64,000 bases of DNA from Polytrichum commune (Eukaryota; Streptophyta; Polytrichopsida; Polytrichales; Polytrichaceae), in assembly GCA_950295325.1 (NCBI GenBank), contig OX485806.1:47859169-47923168 (forward strand), read 5' to 3'. A program made the translations under genes and the position numbers. Below, piece by piece: positions 1 through 10,584 of this stretch (position 1 is the stretch's first letter; each line of letters begins with the position of its first letter). The notes under the pieces are model-generated. The model was not told the origin of the DNA. It worked only from the letters and a program-made list of their open reading frames with translations, and made no database searches.

Positions 1-356
1 ATTTTGGCCGGGAGTATGTTGTTGCTTATGCTTCACGAAGCAACAACAGTGTGGAGGACAATTATTCATCCTATGAGGGGGAGGCGTTGACAGCGGTATG
101 GGCTATTGCCCATTTTCGGCCATATCTTTATGGTCAACGCTTTACTTTGGTGATTGATCATCAACCTTTACGGTGGCTCATGGAGTCGGATAAGCTTACT
201 GGCAAGCTCGCCATGTGGGCTTTATTGCTTCAGGAGTACGACTTTGAGGTGGTGCACCGTGCTAGGATTACCAACTTGGATGCAAATGGACTCTCACGCA
301 ATCCAAGTCCTTCGGATGAGGCCTTGACCGGGGCCCAGGTGGCATGGAGATTGTGA
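1..356 (+). pseudogene. Ty3 RNase H domain, partial
   Basis: The frame is open from the window edge to a stop at 354-356. It reads through the conserved Ty3 RNase H blocks: an ASRSNN segment, NYSSYEGEALTAVWA, the acidic DHQPLRWLM block with its aspartate, LTGKLAMWALLLQEYDFEV, and a closing ANGLSRNP block where ADGLSR is usual. In the intact element this domain would remove RNA from the RNA/DNA hybrid during reverse transcription. The protein is cut at its N-terminus by the window edge. About 140 bases separate it from the integrase frame, with stops between, so the polyprotein is broken. Confidence 0.85.
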
Positions 357-498
357 TCGAGAGGCAGTTCCAGGTTGGCACGCGGCTGCTTACCTCACTT
401 TATTTCCTAGTGCAGTTGTTGAGGTTCCGATACAGGGCTCAGATGATGAGACTGATCGACCTCAAGCTATTGCGGATATATGGGAAGATCTTCCCATA

Positions 499-1791
499 TT
501 GTATAAGTTTCAACAGGGTACTTTTCCTTTGTCTATTTCGGCAATGAAAAGGGATAGGATCGGACATCGAATAACAAGGTTCCGTTGGGAGAGCGGTTTG
601 TTATTTCGATTGTGGCCGGATGAGACAAGGCGTATTGTCCCAAGGCCGGATCAGAGGGCCTCCTTGGTGCGACAAGTGCACGAGGAACTTGGCCATTTTG
701 GCATACGCAGGACACATTCTATGTTGCGTGGCCAATATTGGTGGACTGGCATGTATCAGCAGGTGGCTGCTTATGTCGGGAGGTGTAAAATTTGTAACCA
801 GGTCATGTCTAGCTTTAACACCTTGTCACCTCAGTTACAGCCCTTACCTATCATGGGATTGGACTACCGTTGGTCGCTGGACTTTGCAGGACCGTTGATT
901 ATCACACCACGTGGAGCAAAGTACGTGTTGGTAATGGTGGAGCATTTTAGCAAGTGGATTGAGCTTGTTGTTTTATCCCAGAACTCTGCAGAGTTGGCCG
1001 AGGCCGCCTTTTTGGATTGTGTGTTGGCACGTTTTGGAGCACCGGCTGAGGTATTGATGGACCAAGGGAGGGAATTCCTTGGTGCTTTCGAGGAGTTGTG
1101 CACTAAGGCGCTCATAGATCACCGCACCACCTCTCGGGATCATCCAGAGGCGGATGGTTTGGCTGAACGGGTTGTTCAGACAACCAAGCGTGGCTTAAGG
1201 AAATATGGATTACTTCGAGGGAGCCACCGGGACTGGGACCTAATGTTGCCTTGGATTTCTATGGGCTATCGATTTAGTAGACATGCCTCTTTGGCATCTT
1301 AGAACCCGTATCAGTTATTGTATGGATGTGAGCCTATACTCCCGAGATCTATCCGGGAAAAGCTAGCTCCTCTTGTGGACTTGGATGACCCAAACATTTG
1401 GGAAGAGTGTTTGCAGGAGCGGGCTCAATTCTTCCAGAGGGCCATGCGTATGGCCATGGAGAATCTGTCCATTGCTCAGCACCGTGACACATTGCGTTAT
1501 GCACGCATTCGCAGTGGTGCTTACAGACCTCAATTGCGGAGATTTCGACAGGGGAATTATGTTTATCTCCAACGTGAGGCGCCTACGACGTTGGATGTCA
1601 GGGCGGGGCGCACTATCCTTCGGGTGAAGGATGTGTTGCCGAGTGGTTTGTTGTTGTTGGAAGGCAAGGATGGCAGGAAATGTCGCGAGCATTCCAAAAA
1701 TTATGCCCCATGTCATCTACCCATTGAGGGTACAGTTCATCCTAAACTGGCTGTCGTACCAGAGGGTCTTCCATGTTTTGTGTGTGGATAG
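499..1791 (+). pseudogene. Ty3 integrase, interrupted by one in-frame stop
   Basis: The N-terminal HHCC zinc-binding unit is visible as HEELGHFGI followed by CKICNQ. The catalytic core has its first aspartate in SLDFAGPL, its second in LMDQGREF and its glutamate in DGLAERVV, about 35 residues after the second aspartate. A TAG at 1300-1302 interrupts the frame just before NPYQLLYGCEP, the usual block downstream of the core. The frame then continues to 1791. Its role would be insertion of the cDNA into host chromosomes. All three acidic residues are kept, so the decay appears to be limited to stops and a late frameshift. Confidence 0.88.
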
Positions 1792-1895
1792 AATAAATGA
1801 GCGGTTACTATGCTCTTGTGTGATGGTTGGCACATGGCATGCTTGAGGCCACCCTTGACTTCTTTACCATCTGAACTTGGAGTTGTCCTCGTTGT
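1774..1895 (+). pseudogene. PHD-type zinc finger fused to the integrase C-terminus
   Basis: Right after the integrase the frame gives CFVC, then (after two stops) MLLCDG, WHMACLRPPLTSLP, and after a one-base frame change WSCPRC. The spacing matches a PHD finger: Cys pair, Cys pair, His-x2-Cys, a PPL turn and a final WxCPxC. The second cysteine of the middle pair and a few residues after CDG are missing, so this copy cannot fold normally. PHD fingers read histone tails, so the module may have helped target integration, as chromodomains do in chromoviruses. The domain assignment rests on visible motifs; the targeting role is inference. Confidence 0.72.
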
Positions 1896-2208
1896 CGAGG
1901 ATCTTCAGTACTTGGTGCTTCCACCAATCGTACTTAATGATCATGTGTGATTTTCATCATCTTGTGCCTACCCAAGTGGAAAATGAGGAGTTATGGTTTA
2001 GAGACGCAATCAACATGAGGTGGTGGAATTAATTCTTTGAAATCTAATGGCCAAACATCAGAGGCAATTAAGAATGGGACTCACATTACATCCAGCCTAC
2101 AATTCCTTGGAATGGTGTTTACTGCATTAGTTAGTTGCGGAGCAATCTTTCATTATTCATATCCTTTGGATTGGCATCGGTTCTAGCTGTTTGGCAGGAC
2201 TCCATAGT

Positions 2209-2223
2209 CAGCTGAGGGGGGCA
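2209..2223 (+). promoter_or_regulatory. polypurine tract before the 3' LTR
   Basis: A purine run (GAGGGGGG) lies directly before the TG that opens the LTR at 2224. This is the expected plus-strand priming site of an LTR retrotransposon. Confidence 0.7.
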
Positions 2224-2666
2224 TGTCGAGGTGTATTGTTTATGTGTGACTTTGCTATGTTTTAGTGTTGTTTGTTAGTGGTGATTAGTACTCAAGCTGC
2301 AGTGATACACGATCGCTATTTGCATGACAGCTGTCACGGTATGCAGCGTCGGCGGCCACACCTTATCCGTTGGGTTTCATTCATTTAGATTTGGATGGAT
2401 GAATTTTATTTGTGGAGAGGAAGGCTCCTAAGTGAGGAGCCTCCTCTTTGACTTGGCATTCTTGCCAAGTCAAGTCTTGTGAATGAGTATGTGGAGGGAG
2501 CTTGTGTAAGGTGAAAACTGCATGTTTTTGCAATAAATCTTGAGTTTTTCTTCCCCTACTTACACTCTTGGATTTTTCCATGGTGGAGTGAGAGATAACT
2601 TAATTCTTTGTGTGCATTTGAAGAGATATTTAGAGCTCTTATGAGTGTTTGATTTTCTTACTTATA
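2224..2666 (+). repeat. 3' LTR of the PHD-type Ty3 element
   Basis: The LTR begins TGTCGAGGTG right after the polypurine tract. Its 3' end is not certain and is placed just before a second copy of the same start at 2667. An AATAAA at 2532-2537 is the likely poly(A) signal. The 3' half (about 2466-2660) matches, on the other strand, the block at 19750-19925. Confidence 0.7.
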
Positions 2667-2772
2667 TGTCGAGGTGTATTGTTTATATGTGATTTTGCTA
2701 TGTTTTAGTGTTGTTTGTTAGTGGTGATTGGTACTCGAGCTGCAGTGACACACGATCGCTATTTACACGATA
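2667..2772 (+). repeat. second, truncated copy of the same LTR start
   Basis: About 105 bases repeat the first 110 bases of the LTR at 2224 with only a few differences, then similarity stops abruptly. The two starts lie head to tail. This may be a truncated tandem LTR or an insertion next to an older copy. Confidence 0.75.
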
Positions 2773-2799
2773 TCTTAATGACATGTAACTTTTACCAAG

Positions 2800-3110
2800 C
2801 CACTCTAATTAAAAATAATTGGATATTCCAAAACTTAAGTGATGATATAAATGCATTATCATCAAATTTTTAACAAACATCTTTATATTGCTATGAACTA
2901 CATGAAGTCATGCGACAATTGAATATTTTATTAAAGGCATTTTAAACAAAGTTTTGTACAACAACATAAATTACTAAGGATATTGATTTTATAAATTCCA
3001 ATCGTTATCAAATACCACCTAAAGATTTGACAATTTCATATCTATATTATGGACATTGCATGAAATTGAAATTGTATGCACAAGTACAAAAATACAATGT
3101 ATGAAAATGT
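2800..3110 (+). pseudogene. Helitron/Helentron helicase-like remnant
   Basis: Broken frames read NNWIFQNLSDDINA, a YELHEVMRQ block, and further on a KDIDFINSNRYQIPP segment. These resemble the C-terminal part of the PIF1-like helicase of Helitrons, where a YELxEIxRQ block is followed by a segment containing DI.FI. The frame changes at least twice, so no protein is made. The assignment is strengthened by the endonuclease fragment 430 bases downstream in the same direction. It is made from pattern recognition alone. Confidence 0.5.
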
Positions 3111-3453
3111 TGTAAATCCTTTAATACATGCATTAATTATATTTTTTTATATCACATGAGATTGTTGTAAATCCTTCAATCAAGGAATTAATGATATCCA
3201 AGTTCCAATGGTCTTTAGTCTATTCATTTGTGTATGCATTTTTGGATCAACATCAAAAAATTCATGTTGGAGAGGGGCTAATACATATAATTTTGTTTTA
3301 ATGCAAGATAAAGTTGTGTAGGTAAGACCATGTTTCTTAATATTTGTATGATCAAAAGCTAATTCATCTAGTGATCATCTTTGTGCTTGATGAATAGTTC
3401 TTGCTACTACAAGCTAAATTGGACATCAAAATTGTATTTTTGTACTTGTGCAT
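3076..3453. repeat. 378-bp segment bounded by a 23-bp perfect inverted repeat
   Basis: Bases 3076-3098 (starting ATGCACAAGTAC) are the exact reverse complement of 3431-3453. The segment lies between the helicase and endonuclease remnants, so it may be a small inverted-repeat (MITE-like) element inserted in the Helentron. No clear target duplication was seen. Confidence 0.6.
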
Positions 3454-3540
3454 GCATATACATAATATGTGTTTACAAGGCTCATTCATGTTCATTACTT
3501 GCATTTTTAAACACACTTGAAACATTAATTTAAACTTTAC

Positions 3541-3843
3541 TTAAACATTGGCCAATCATCATTTTGGGAGATTTCCATGTGGACACAGAAAACAACAATC
3601 GTTTTAAAAACACTTTTCAACTTCATAGATAGATTCGATTTGAAGTCTCAATTTTATGCAAGCACTACAAAAGTTGGATCTCAACTAGATCATATATGGT
3701 CAAATGTGCCCGACGTTGATTGCAAATCTAGTGTCATTGAAGCTTATTGGCCAAATTCTCACAAACCAATTTATATTGCATTTAAACTCCCAAATACTTT
3801 TCTAATATTTACCAACAAACCATCAACATCTCCATTCCTATAA
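3541..3843 (+). pseudogene. Helentron-type endonuclease (EEP family) C-terminal fragment
   Basis: Just upstream of 3577 the frame reads IIILGDFHVD, the GDFN-type catalytic block of endonuclease/exonuclease/phosphatase enzymes. It continues with a TTKVGSQLDHIWSNVP block, then an SSVIEAYWPNSHKPIYIAFK block. The SQLDHIW and HKP motifs are the conserved C-terminal active-site blocks of this family. An EEP domain at the C-terminus is the mark of Helentrons, the Helitron variant with a nuclease, and also occurs in some LINEs. The helicase-like remnant upstream favours a Helentron. The N-terminal catalytic blocks are absent and the piece is short, so it is not functional. Confidence 0.65.
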
Positions 3844-6400
3844 ACATTTATCATTCCAAACATTCAAAATGTCATGAGTTTTGCGGCAAGAAAACAATTT
3901 TCGTCAAGTCTAGGGGATGCATACACACTTATGCAAAGATAGATGTCATGAGTTTAAGATTAGGCCTCTTTTGACAAAGCCACATTCCCTTGTTGGTTTT
4001 TGGAAAGAAATGTTTGTTTGACATCATTCTTGGAATTAGTGGATGCTGGGGTGAGGGAGGAAAACAGATTTTCTCTTAAAACTGACCTGTCTTTAAGGTC
4101 TCCTGCTATAATGAGTTCCACTTCTGTTGCTGAGCTTTGCAATACATGATGAGAATTTGTACGTAGCATGCCAGGGTTGGAATTTTATCATGCAGGACCT
4201 GCCCCAAAGTCCTCCCTGGGAGCAGATGGAGCTCAAAATATTGCCCAACCTTATGGAGACTTTCCTTCAGACAACCTGCAGACCAGACGTGCAAGGAAAG
4301 AGGTACAATATAAGCTGCACAATATGGTGGAGTAGGTCATAAAACAACCAGAATTTGCATCCAAAGGAGGCATGGGATGGGAAGTAGCTCAACTCAATTC
4401 TGTTGTACAGGATTGATAGGGAGGAATTGAAGGAAATACCAGAATGGAGGGACTTCAATCTTGGGTAATTGCCAGATCCATGTCTGCCTTGTTATGAGAG
4501 TAGCATGTACACAACTATACAAATAGAAAATTGGTTGTCGACAGAAATCTCAGAAGCGGCACACATGGCAGTGGAATTGGATAGGTGTATGTCTGACTAA
4601 GGTGAGTGATCCTTTAACAAACATTTACCTTAAATAGTTTCTAACATACAGGTGTATATTGAAGTCTGAAACGTACATATAATTGAAAGAAACCTAAGAG
4701 AGGCATTCAAAAAGATGTACAAATTGCCTCCAAAAATAGCAAGTTTAGTTTTCATGTTCCTTATCTGGATTGGCCCACAACATATATTGACATCCTTAAG
4801 AGCAGATCGGCAGAAGTAAGCGAACCAGCTACAACGTCCATTGAAGCCTAGCTCACCTTTATTCAGCTAAGAATCACAAAATCCAACCCTGCAAATTGCA
4901 TGCTCTTCCTGAGTGCTGTAACTGCTCATTCAGGAACAAAAAGCTACTTTAGCCCATCCTACACAACATTCATGAGAAAAAATGTCATACACTGTACACT
5001 AAGGCGTACATTGTTACAAGTACGTAAGTTGGATTGGTGCAGATGCTCATATTCTTGACAACTCCACATTGCATCTTCAGCTGACAGCAGTGCATTCTGA
5101 TGAATCATTTGCACAAGACTCTTCTCTAAATCCCATCAAGAATTGCTGCAAACAATGTAAGGCCACCAATTAAAATCATATAAATCCAATGTAGCAGATA
5201 ATCTATGTAATGAATCAAATAGCAATGCAAAAGGAAGAAGGAAAGCAATGCCCCGATCTCTACATCAATCTGACTCCGTATAATAGGTGCATAAGTATGT
5301 AAGAACCACCTCCCAACTAAACCAAGCACTGAAAACAGACAAGAAGAATCAAAATATTGGTACGCGCCAACCCTAGGAATCTGGAAAGTGATGTAGGTTT
5401 GGTCTATCACTTGCAAATACATCTAGCCAATGTAAGCTTCAAGCCACATTGAAAATATGTTTCCTTACTGGAGTTCAGACATACAAGACAAGACATCAAA
5501 TTACTCTTGCAAACCATTTCAAGTAAAACAGTGATGACAACTGTAACAAGAGAATGCAAAGACCAGACATGTCTACCAAACAGGTAGAGGCTCATGTCAG
5601 CTTCAAAGCATGGGAATATGCAAGAAAACGTTCGCAATAGTTCAGGCATTAGTCTATTTAAAGTTTAAAGACATTCTCTAAACTTCCATAAGAAAAAAAC
5701 TCTTCATCTTTATCAGCCTTCTCTTACTTCAGGTCTTTTCACACCATGACTATATAAATTGCAAGATGTAATTGGATATCAAAAACAATTTCATATCACT
5801 CAAAATTCCATCGTGATATTCCTGACTCACTTTACTCAAATAGGCATATTCAGGGTTGCCAAGGTTGATGTTATTTTCAGGATGTGAGTAACCAAGTTTT
5901 GTCAGGCAGATAGAAACTCAAATGACATCAGATGAAGGGGCAGAAGCCATCAAGTGATTTACACACCATCGAAATGTCAGAATTACTGAAGTCATTTGTT
6001 AATACTTAGGAACAGAATGTGTTTTAGGTTGAGTATGGAGTTCTTACAATCCACTTCCACGAGGCTGATGTAGGGCTCCTGTGCATATTAACAAACTTGC
6101 ATCACCTGTTTCTGAGCTGTTGATGTACAAGGTTGGCTTACTGAACTTGTTGCCGGTACCAGATAGCAATTTCGAGGGCCAAGAATTGCACGCCATCAGC
6201 TGTGCAGTGAAGACCTACAAAGAACTCGTATCATGCCTAATAGTCCATGGACAGGGAAACATGGGCGATCATTGTTTCGAAAGACCCATCCTCCTGCGCA
6301 TCAGATTGATCTATTGTACAGATGTGCAAGTGTCAACATAGCCCAAGGGACAGTGGAAGACGGTAGGCACTCTCTACATTACATATAGGACGAGTAGAGG
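3844..6400. other. gene-poor stretch; probable 3' flank of the trihelix gene
   Basis: I recognise no protein domain here. The sequence has unremarkable composition and no obvious repeats. The part nearest 6400 may be 3' UTR of the trihelix gene on the minus strand. One hydrophobic frame is listed separately. Confidence 0.4.
5126..5422 (-). CDS. hydrophobic ORF, possible terminal exon (unrecognised)
   Basis: This is a 98-residue minus-strand frame whose last half looks like two membrane segments (GALLSFFLLHCYLIHY and WIYMILIGGLTLFAA). Two pyrimidine-rich tracts ending in CAG lie inside the frame, so it could be a last exon whose start is elsewhere. I do not recognise the family. It lies about 1 kb downstream of the trihelix gene on the same strand. 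It may equally be chance, because long AT-rich frames often look hydrophobic. Confidence 0.2.
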   Translation of the reverse strand: MYLQVIDQTYITFQIPRVGAYQYFDSSCLFSVLGLVGRWFLHTYAPIIRSQIDVEIGALLSFFLLHCYLIHYIDYLLHWIYMILIGGLTLFAAILDGI

Positions 6401-7429
6401 TCACATGCATGTAGTTATATTTGAGCTGCTAAATTTTTCACATGTTTGCACTGCTTGTTGCTCGACTGCAGGAGGTTTACTTGTCTGTCCTGTGACTTGC
6501 AATCGCAAACGCAGCAATTCCACCTTCAAAGTTTCACGTCTCTCCAAATGCTTTTCCTGCATCTCAAGTTTCTGCTCCATGAGCTTCTCTTGCATTTCAA
6601 GTCGCCGCTCTTCCATTTTCGCCTTCCTCTCCAAATTCTTTTCCTCCATTTCCAGTCGCCGCTCTTCCATTCTCTCGAGGAACTGCAGGCGACGCTCCTC
6701 CATAGCTAAGGTCATCTCCATCTTGGCCTGCTCCACCCGTGCATATGTGTCGGCAAACCCTTGAAACAAAGCCGCGACGTTTTTTGCGGAGACAGCATTG
6801 CTATATTTTCGCCTTTTCGAATTCTCCCTTGCACCTTCAGGTCCTGCATTACTATGGCGACACTTCATACAAGGAGAAGGTGGAGCTTCTGCTCGTGGGC
6901 TTCCTTCCATGCAATCATCGATCCTTCCCGCCTTGACGCCTTGATCACCATTCACACCGTTGACACCGTTCCCTGCACTTACACCATTCACTTCGGGATG
7001 TAACACATTTAGAAACGGAACAATGCGACCTAATTCATGGTGATTCATGATCTCAGCATGTGCTTCAGTACGACCCCCTACTGCAGCATTGCTCCCTCTC
7101 TCACGTTTCGGTGTGCCCCATAGCATATCACAGCGATCATACCACTTCCAGGTAATCAGATTTCTATCGCTCTCCCCTTTACTGAGCTTCTCGCGCTTAT
7201 ACCTCTTCTTCAATGAATCTATCTTATTCTTCATTTGCGGCTGCTCGCGCTGGTGCGAGAGCCTTATATTCACTTCCTTAACCACGGTCTCCCAATGCCG
7301 CTTCCCCAGATTCTCTCGTTTCACATGAATGTAAGTATTGCCCCAAACATCCAAAAGTGCCTCCACCTCCTCGTCGATCCAAGTCTCTCGCTCCGACCCC
7401 AAGCTCTGCAACCCCGCTGTGCCATCCAT
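6401..7429 (-). CDS. trihelix (SIP1/ASIL-like) transcription factor
   Basis: An uninterrupted single-exon frame. I place the start at the ATG read from 7429 to 7427, giving about 342 residues; the frame stays open a little further upstream without an ATG. Residues 17-105 form a trihelix (Myb/SANT-like) DNA-binding domain with the spaced tryptophans W17, W46 and W96, an MKNKIDSLKKRYK helix and a closing WKWYDRCDMLWG. A glycine/asparagine/valine-rich linker follows, then a basic SKRRKYS stretch that could be a nuclear signal. Residues about 232-314 are a long charged coiled coil built on a repeated MEERRLEM unit, probably for dimerisation. The layout matches the SIP1/ASIL clade, which binds GT-type promoter elements. 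Full length and clean coding make it the best candidate host gene here. Confidence 0.85.
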   Translation of the reverse strand: MDGTAGLQSLGSERETWIDEEVEALLDVWGNTYIHVKRENLGKRHWETVVKEVNIRLSHQREQPQMKNKIDSLKKRYKREKLSKGESDRNLITWKWYDRCDMLWGTPKRERGSNAAVGGRTEAHAEIMNHHELGRIVPFLNVLHPEVNGVSAGNGVNGVNGDQGVKAGRIDDCMEGSPRAEAPPSPCMKCRHSNAGPEGARENSKRRKYSNAVSAKNVAALFQGFADTYARVEQAKMEMTLAMEERRLQFLERMEERRLEMEEKNLERKAKMEERRLEMQEKLMEQKLEMQEKHLERRETLKVELLRLRLQVTGQTSKPPAVEQQAVQTCEKFSSSNITTCM

Positions 7430-8040
7430 ACCGCACGACCCGGGACCCACTCCCACTCACACCGCCTCCACAGACCACCGAACGCTTATACTTAGCAAAG
7501 TAAGCGCATACTCCATCTCCCGCCCGTTATTCTTTAGATATCCTTAATGGCCGCCGTCCCATTCCGGTTCATTGCTCTCTCCAACATAGGATTTCGGAGT
7601 TCACAGAGCGACCATCTCGAACTGACTCCCATGGCAACCGCAAGAACGCGAAAAGTATCCTGCAAACGTCAACCTACAACCACGTTGCGATAAACGTGAT
7701 GCATTTCGATGATGGAGATAAACTCGTCGCATGGGAGACGGCATCTTAAGTAGGGCAGCGGCAGCGGCCCCAATAAGGAACGACGCATATGAGAGGTTGC
7801 GGGCTACAGGACGTTATTTGAGAGTTAAGAAATCGGAGTGCTTTACAGAATCACCCCAACCTCAACCCCCTTTCCCATACACATAGAAAACGAACATGCG
7901 GCAACAAGGCAGGCGAAAGCGGTAATATTTACTTCCCATGGCTTTCAAGGATAATTTCTGCCGCCGGTTTGCTATTTCACGAGCTGTCACAGACGCTCAT
8001 GACAAAACCTAGCTTAAGGGGACTATCGGAGTTGTAGGGT
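7430..8040 (-). promoter_or_regulatory. GC-richer upstream region of the trihelix gene
   Basis: This 600-base stretch is richer in GC and CpG than its surroundings and contains no recognisable repeat, as expected for a promoter and 5' UTR on the minus strand. I found no unambiguous TATA box. Confidence 0.35.
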
Positions 8041-8062
8041 TTGGGCCAGGGTTCCAGGAACT

Positions 8063-8630
8063 AAGGGCTGGTTTACACCATGGACCATGAGGGGCTGTTT
8101 ACACCATGGACTCGTCCCAAGGCCTGTAAAATCTGTGATTGGCTGTTGAACTCATTGCAAGACCGCTTCAGTTTACATCAAGGAAAAAATGTTAGAGTGA
8201 TCATGAAGTTTGAGGTCTCCAAAGACAAATTTTAAGGCCTACATTATCCACTACCATGGTCGAATAGGTTTTGCAATGAGAGAGGTAAAACAAATGCTCT
8301 AGAAAAAAATAGTAGGGCCCATGGCACATAAATATTGTTATAATAAATTTTTAATGAAATTATTATGGGGAAAAGAAGATGAAGATAGGAGAATGGTTAA
8401 ACTTGATTTTTATCCAAATTTTTTGGGGGGGGCACATATTAAAAACATCAACACATTCATTTTTTGGTGTTTGGTTATTCCTTTTGGTCCACATTCAATT
8501 TACACCTAGTGAAGGGTCCAAAAGTTTTGTAAATTGATTTATTAAGAAATTGGACCATGGAAATTGGACCATCAAGTTGGACCATGGAAAAAGGCCATTT
8601 TTCATGGTCCAACTTCATATCCTTCATGTG
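8063..8630. repeat. segment with repeated ACCATGG motifs, possible small inverted-repeat element
   Basis: The left end carries two TTTACACCATGGAC copies about 30 bases apart. The right end carries three TTGGACCAT copies and then TCATGGTCCA at 8602-8611, which is the reverse complement of 8081-8090. The inverted match is only 10 bp and no target duplication was found. Confidence 0.25.
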
Positions 8631-9733
8631 ATTTGGGATTCTTTATGCGATTAAAATCAATATCCATGTTATTCAACAATCCTTGATGTAAGTATAGAGT
8701 ACCTACAAGGTGTAAGGGTGCCATTCCATTACATTCTTTACCTCAATAATATATTCTTCATAATGATATTCATTGCAATGAATGTAATCCATGTTTAATT
8801 CAACCATTTAATATGCTACAACATTACATTCTATTTACAAATTGTGTTCTTCATATGTGATTCAATGCAAAATGTTACCATTCGATAACACAAACGTTTA
8901 TACATGTCACATTGGCAATTCCATTGTTTGTCATTTTTTTTGGCCCTAGCAAACACATGTGCAACATTGGTTGGACTATGAGACCAAATTGTGCTCCAAA
9001 ACAAGCAACCATTACTTAAATACACATCAAAAAGGAAAAATCTACAAAACTAAAAAAATGAAAAACAATAAGAAGGTAAGACTTGAGTATGATGGCTTTT
9101 GGTGAACAAAGCATTTGATAAAAAGGCAAGGCATATTTGCAAAACACTTGTTGGCAACTTTGTGAAGCAAGAGTGTTAGCATTGTTATTTGGCAAAAAAC
9201 TCTACAAAGATGGTTTTTTGTGTATACTAGTATATAGAAATGCCAAACGCTAAAATGCCCAAGCCAAACAACATCATGGCACAATGGTTAGTGGATGTTA
9301 CTATGCCTTAAAGGCTTGATATAAGAATAAACGAAGATGTAAATATATCGATTGGATGTGTTTGGGCTCTCACATACTCAAACAATGCAACAACAAATCA
9401 AACAAAGTCTTCAACATGGCTATGGCCAATATAGTTGTTGTGCACAATATTTTTTTTCTGTTGATGGATGTGAAGAATTTTTGTCAAAAGCAAAGACAAA
9501 AATTTAAGGGTTACATCATTTTGATTCAATCAATGTATGTTTATAGACTATGAAACATGTGGAGGTTGTTTTCTATAACCAATAATACTTTTGGTGAAAC
9601 ATTTTCTCTCGATTTTAGAATGACTGACATTTCGTTCACAACTCAACTAAATGACAAATAAAAAATATGGCAACATTCAAACACAAAAATATTTATCTAT
9701 TAACACAAATTTGAAATAGGCCAAGTATTGGTG

Positions 9734-9735
<2 letters not shown>
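8631..9735. other. AT-rich stretch without recognised features
   Basis: Only short frames are present, and none resembles a known family. I saw no repeats or structural elements. Confidence 0.4.

Positions 9736-9771
<36 letters not shown>
9736..9771. repeat. (AT)n microsatellite
   Basis: An unbroken AT dinucleotide run of about 36 bases. Confidence 0.95.
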
Positions 9772-9775
<4 letters not shown>

Positions 9776-9883
9776 CTTTCAACTTCTTATGTTTTTTTAC
9801 ATTATTTTATGCATAGACCATGTAAGCCATTCAAACCGCTTGCGCCTTGAATCAAGACCCATAGTCTATGAGACTCACAGTCG

Positions 9884-10211
9884 AATGACATGGCCTTCAC
9901 GAGCATTGGCCCAATGTGAGGGCAAAGTCGCCTAATATGATTCGGGTTGTTGTAATGATGCTCTGGCAATACAATGATCAATATAAGATTGGACTTTCAT
10001 GAATGGATGTTCACATCTAAGAATTGGCTACCGATTAAGGAGTGAGTCCCAAAAGCAAAGTAGGACGGTTGGTTCCCTTCCTTTGAATTATAAGGTCCAT
10101 GATATGAGGAGTTAATCATTAGCATGGCAGAATGTAAAGGATTAGCGCACGTGACCCTTGCTAGAAATAAAAATAGTCAAGATTGTTAAGGGGTTAGCAA
10201 GGGTTGCAACA
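9884..10211 (+). repeat. family-1 LTR, 3' third only
   Basis: The sequence follows the last third of the family-1 LTR in order: the GGCCCAATGTGAGG block, the GTTGTTGTA block, a decayed GACTTCCATGGA hairpin, then CTTGCTAG and the GGGTTGCAACA end. Everything upstream in the LTR is missing. Confidence 0.75.
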
Positions 10212-10584
10212 GATATCCTCCCATAGATGCAAGTTGCATAAGAGACTCATATTAGGTCTAAACCAACCTAGATTAAAATTTGCTTGATTGCATTGATGGA
10301 TGATATCCTAATTGATCTAGAATTTAAGGTCAAAAAATAATCTATAGGTGGACATAGAGAAAAATTGATTCTGCACATATGTAGAGAATTTTCTCGATTA
10401 TTTTTTACAATTTAAGATGTATTTTATTATGACCCAATGTTTGCGGATTGGATTAAGGTTTGTGGTCTAGTTAGAGAACAAATTAATGGTCAAAAACTAA
10501 ATTAAGGTGAACTAGTAAATATTAAGATAATTAAACAACAGATGAAAATGCAAATGGAGGATGATATTGAATGTATAAGACATC

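Larger units (their letters stand above)
1..2666 (+). mobile_element. 3' part of a Ty3/gypsy LTR retrotransposon with PHD-type finger
   Basis: The order on the plus strand is RNase H, integrase, a PHD-type zinc finger, a non-coding tail, a polypurine tract and an LTR, which is the 3' half of a Ty3/gypsy element. Reverse transcriptase, protease and gag lie left of the window. Stops at about 354 and 1300 and a shift near 1875 show that it is no longer coding in one frame. No chromodomain is seen, and the finger occupies the C-terminal position. Confidence 0.85.

Noticed and set aside
6405-7547. Several plus-strand frames over the trihelix gene
   Set aside because: They are shadows of the minus-strand coding sequence; none matches a family, while the minus frame has a complete domain set.
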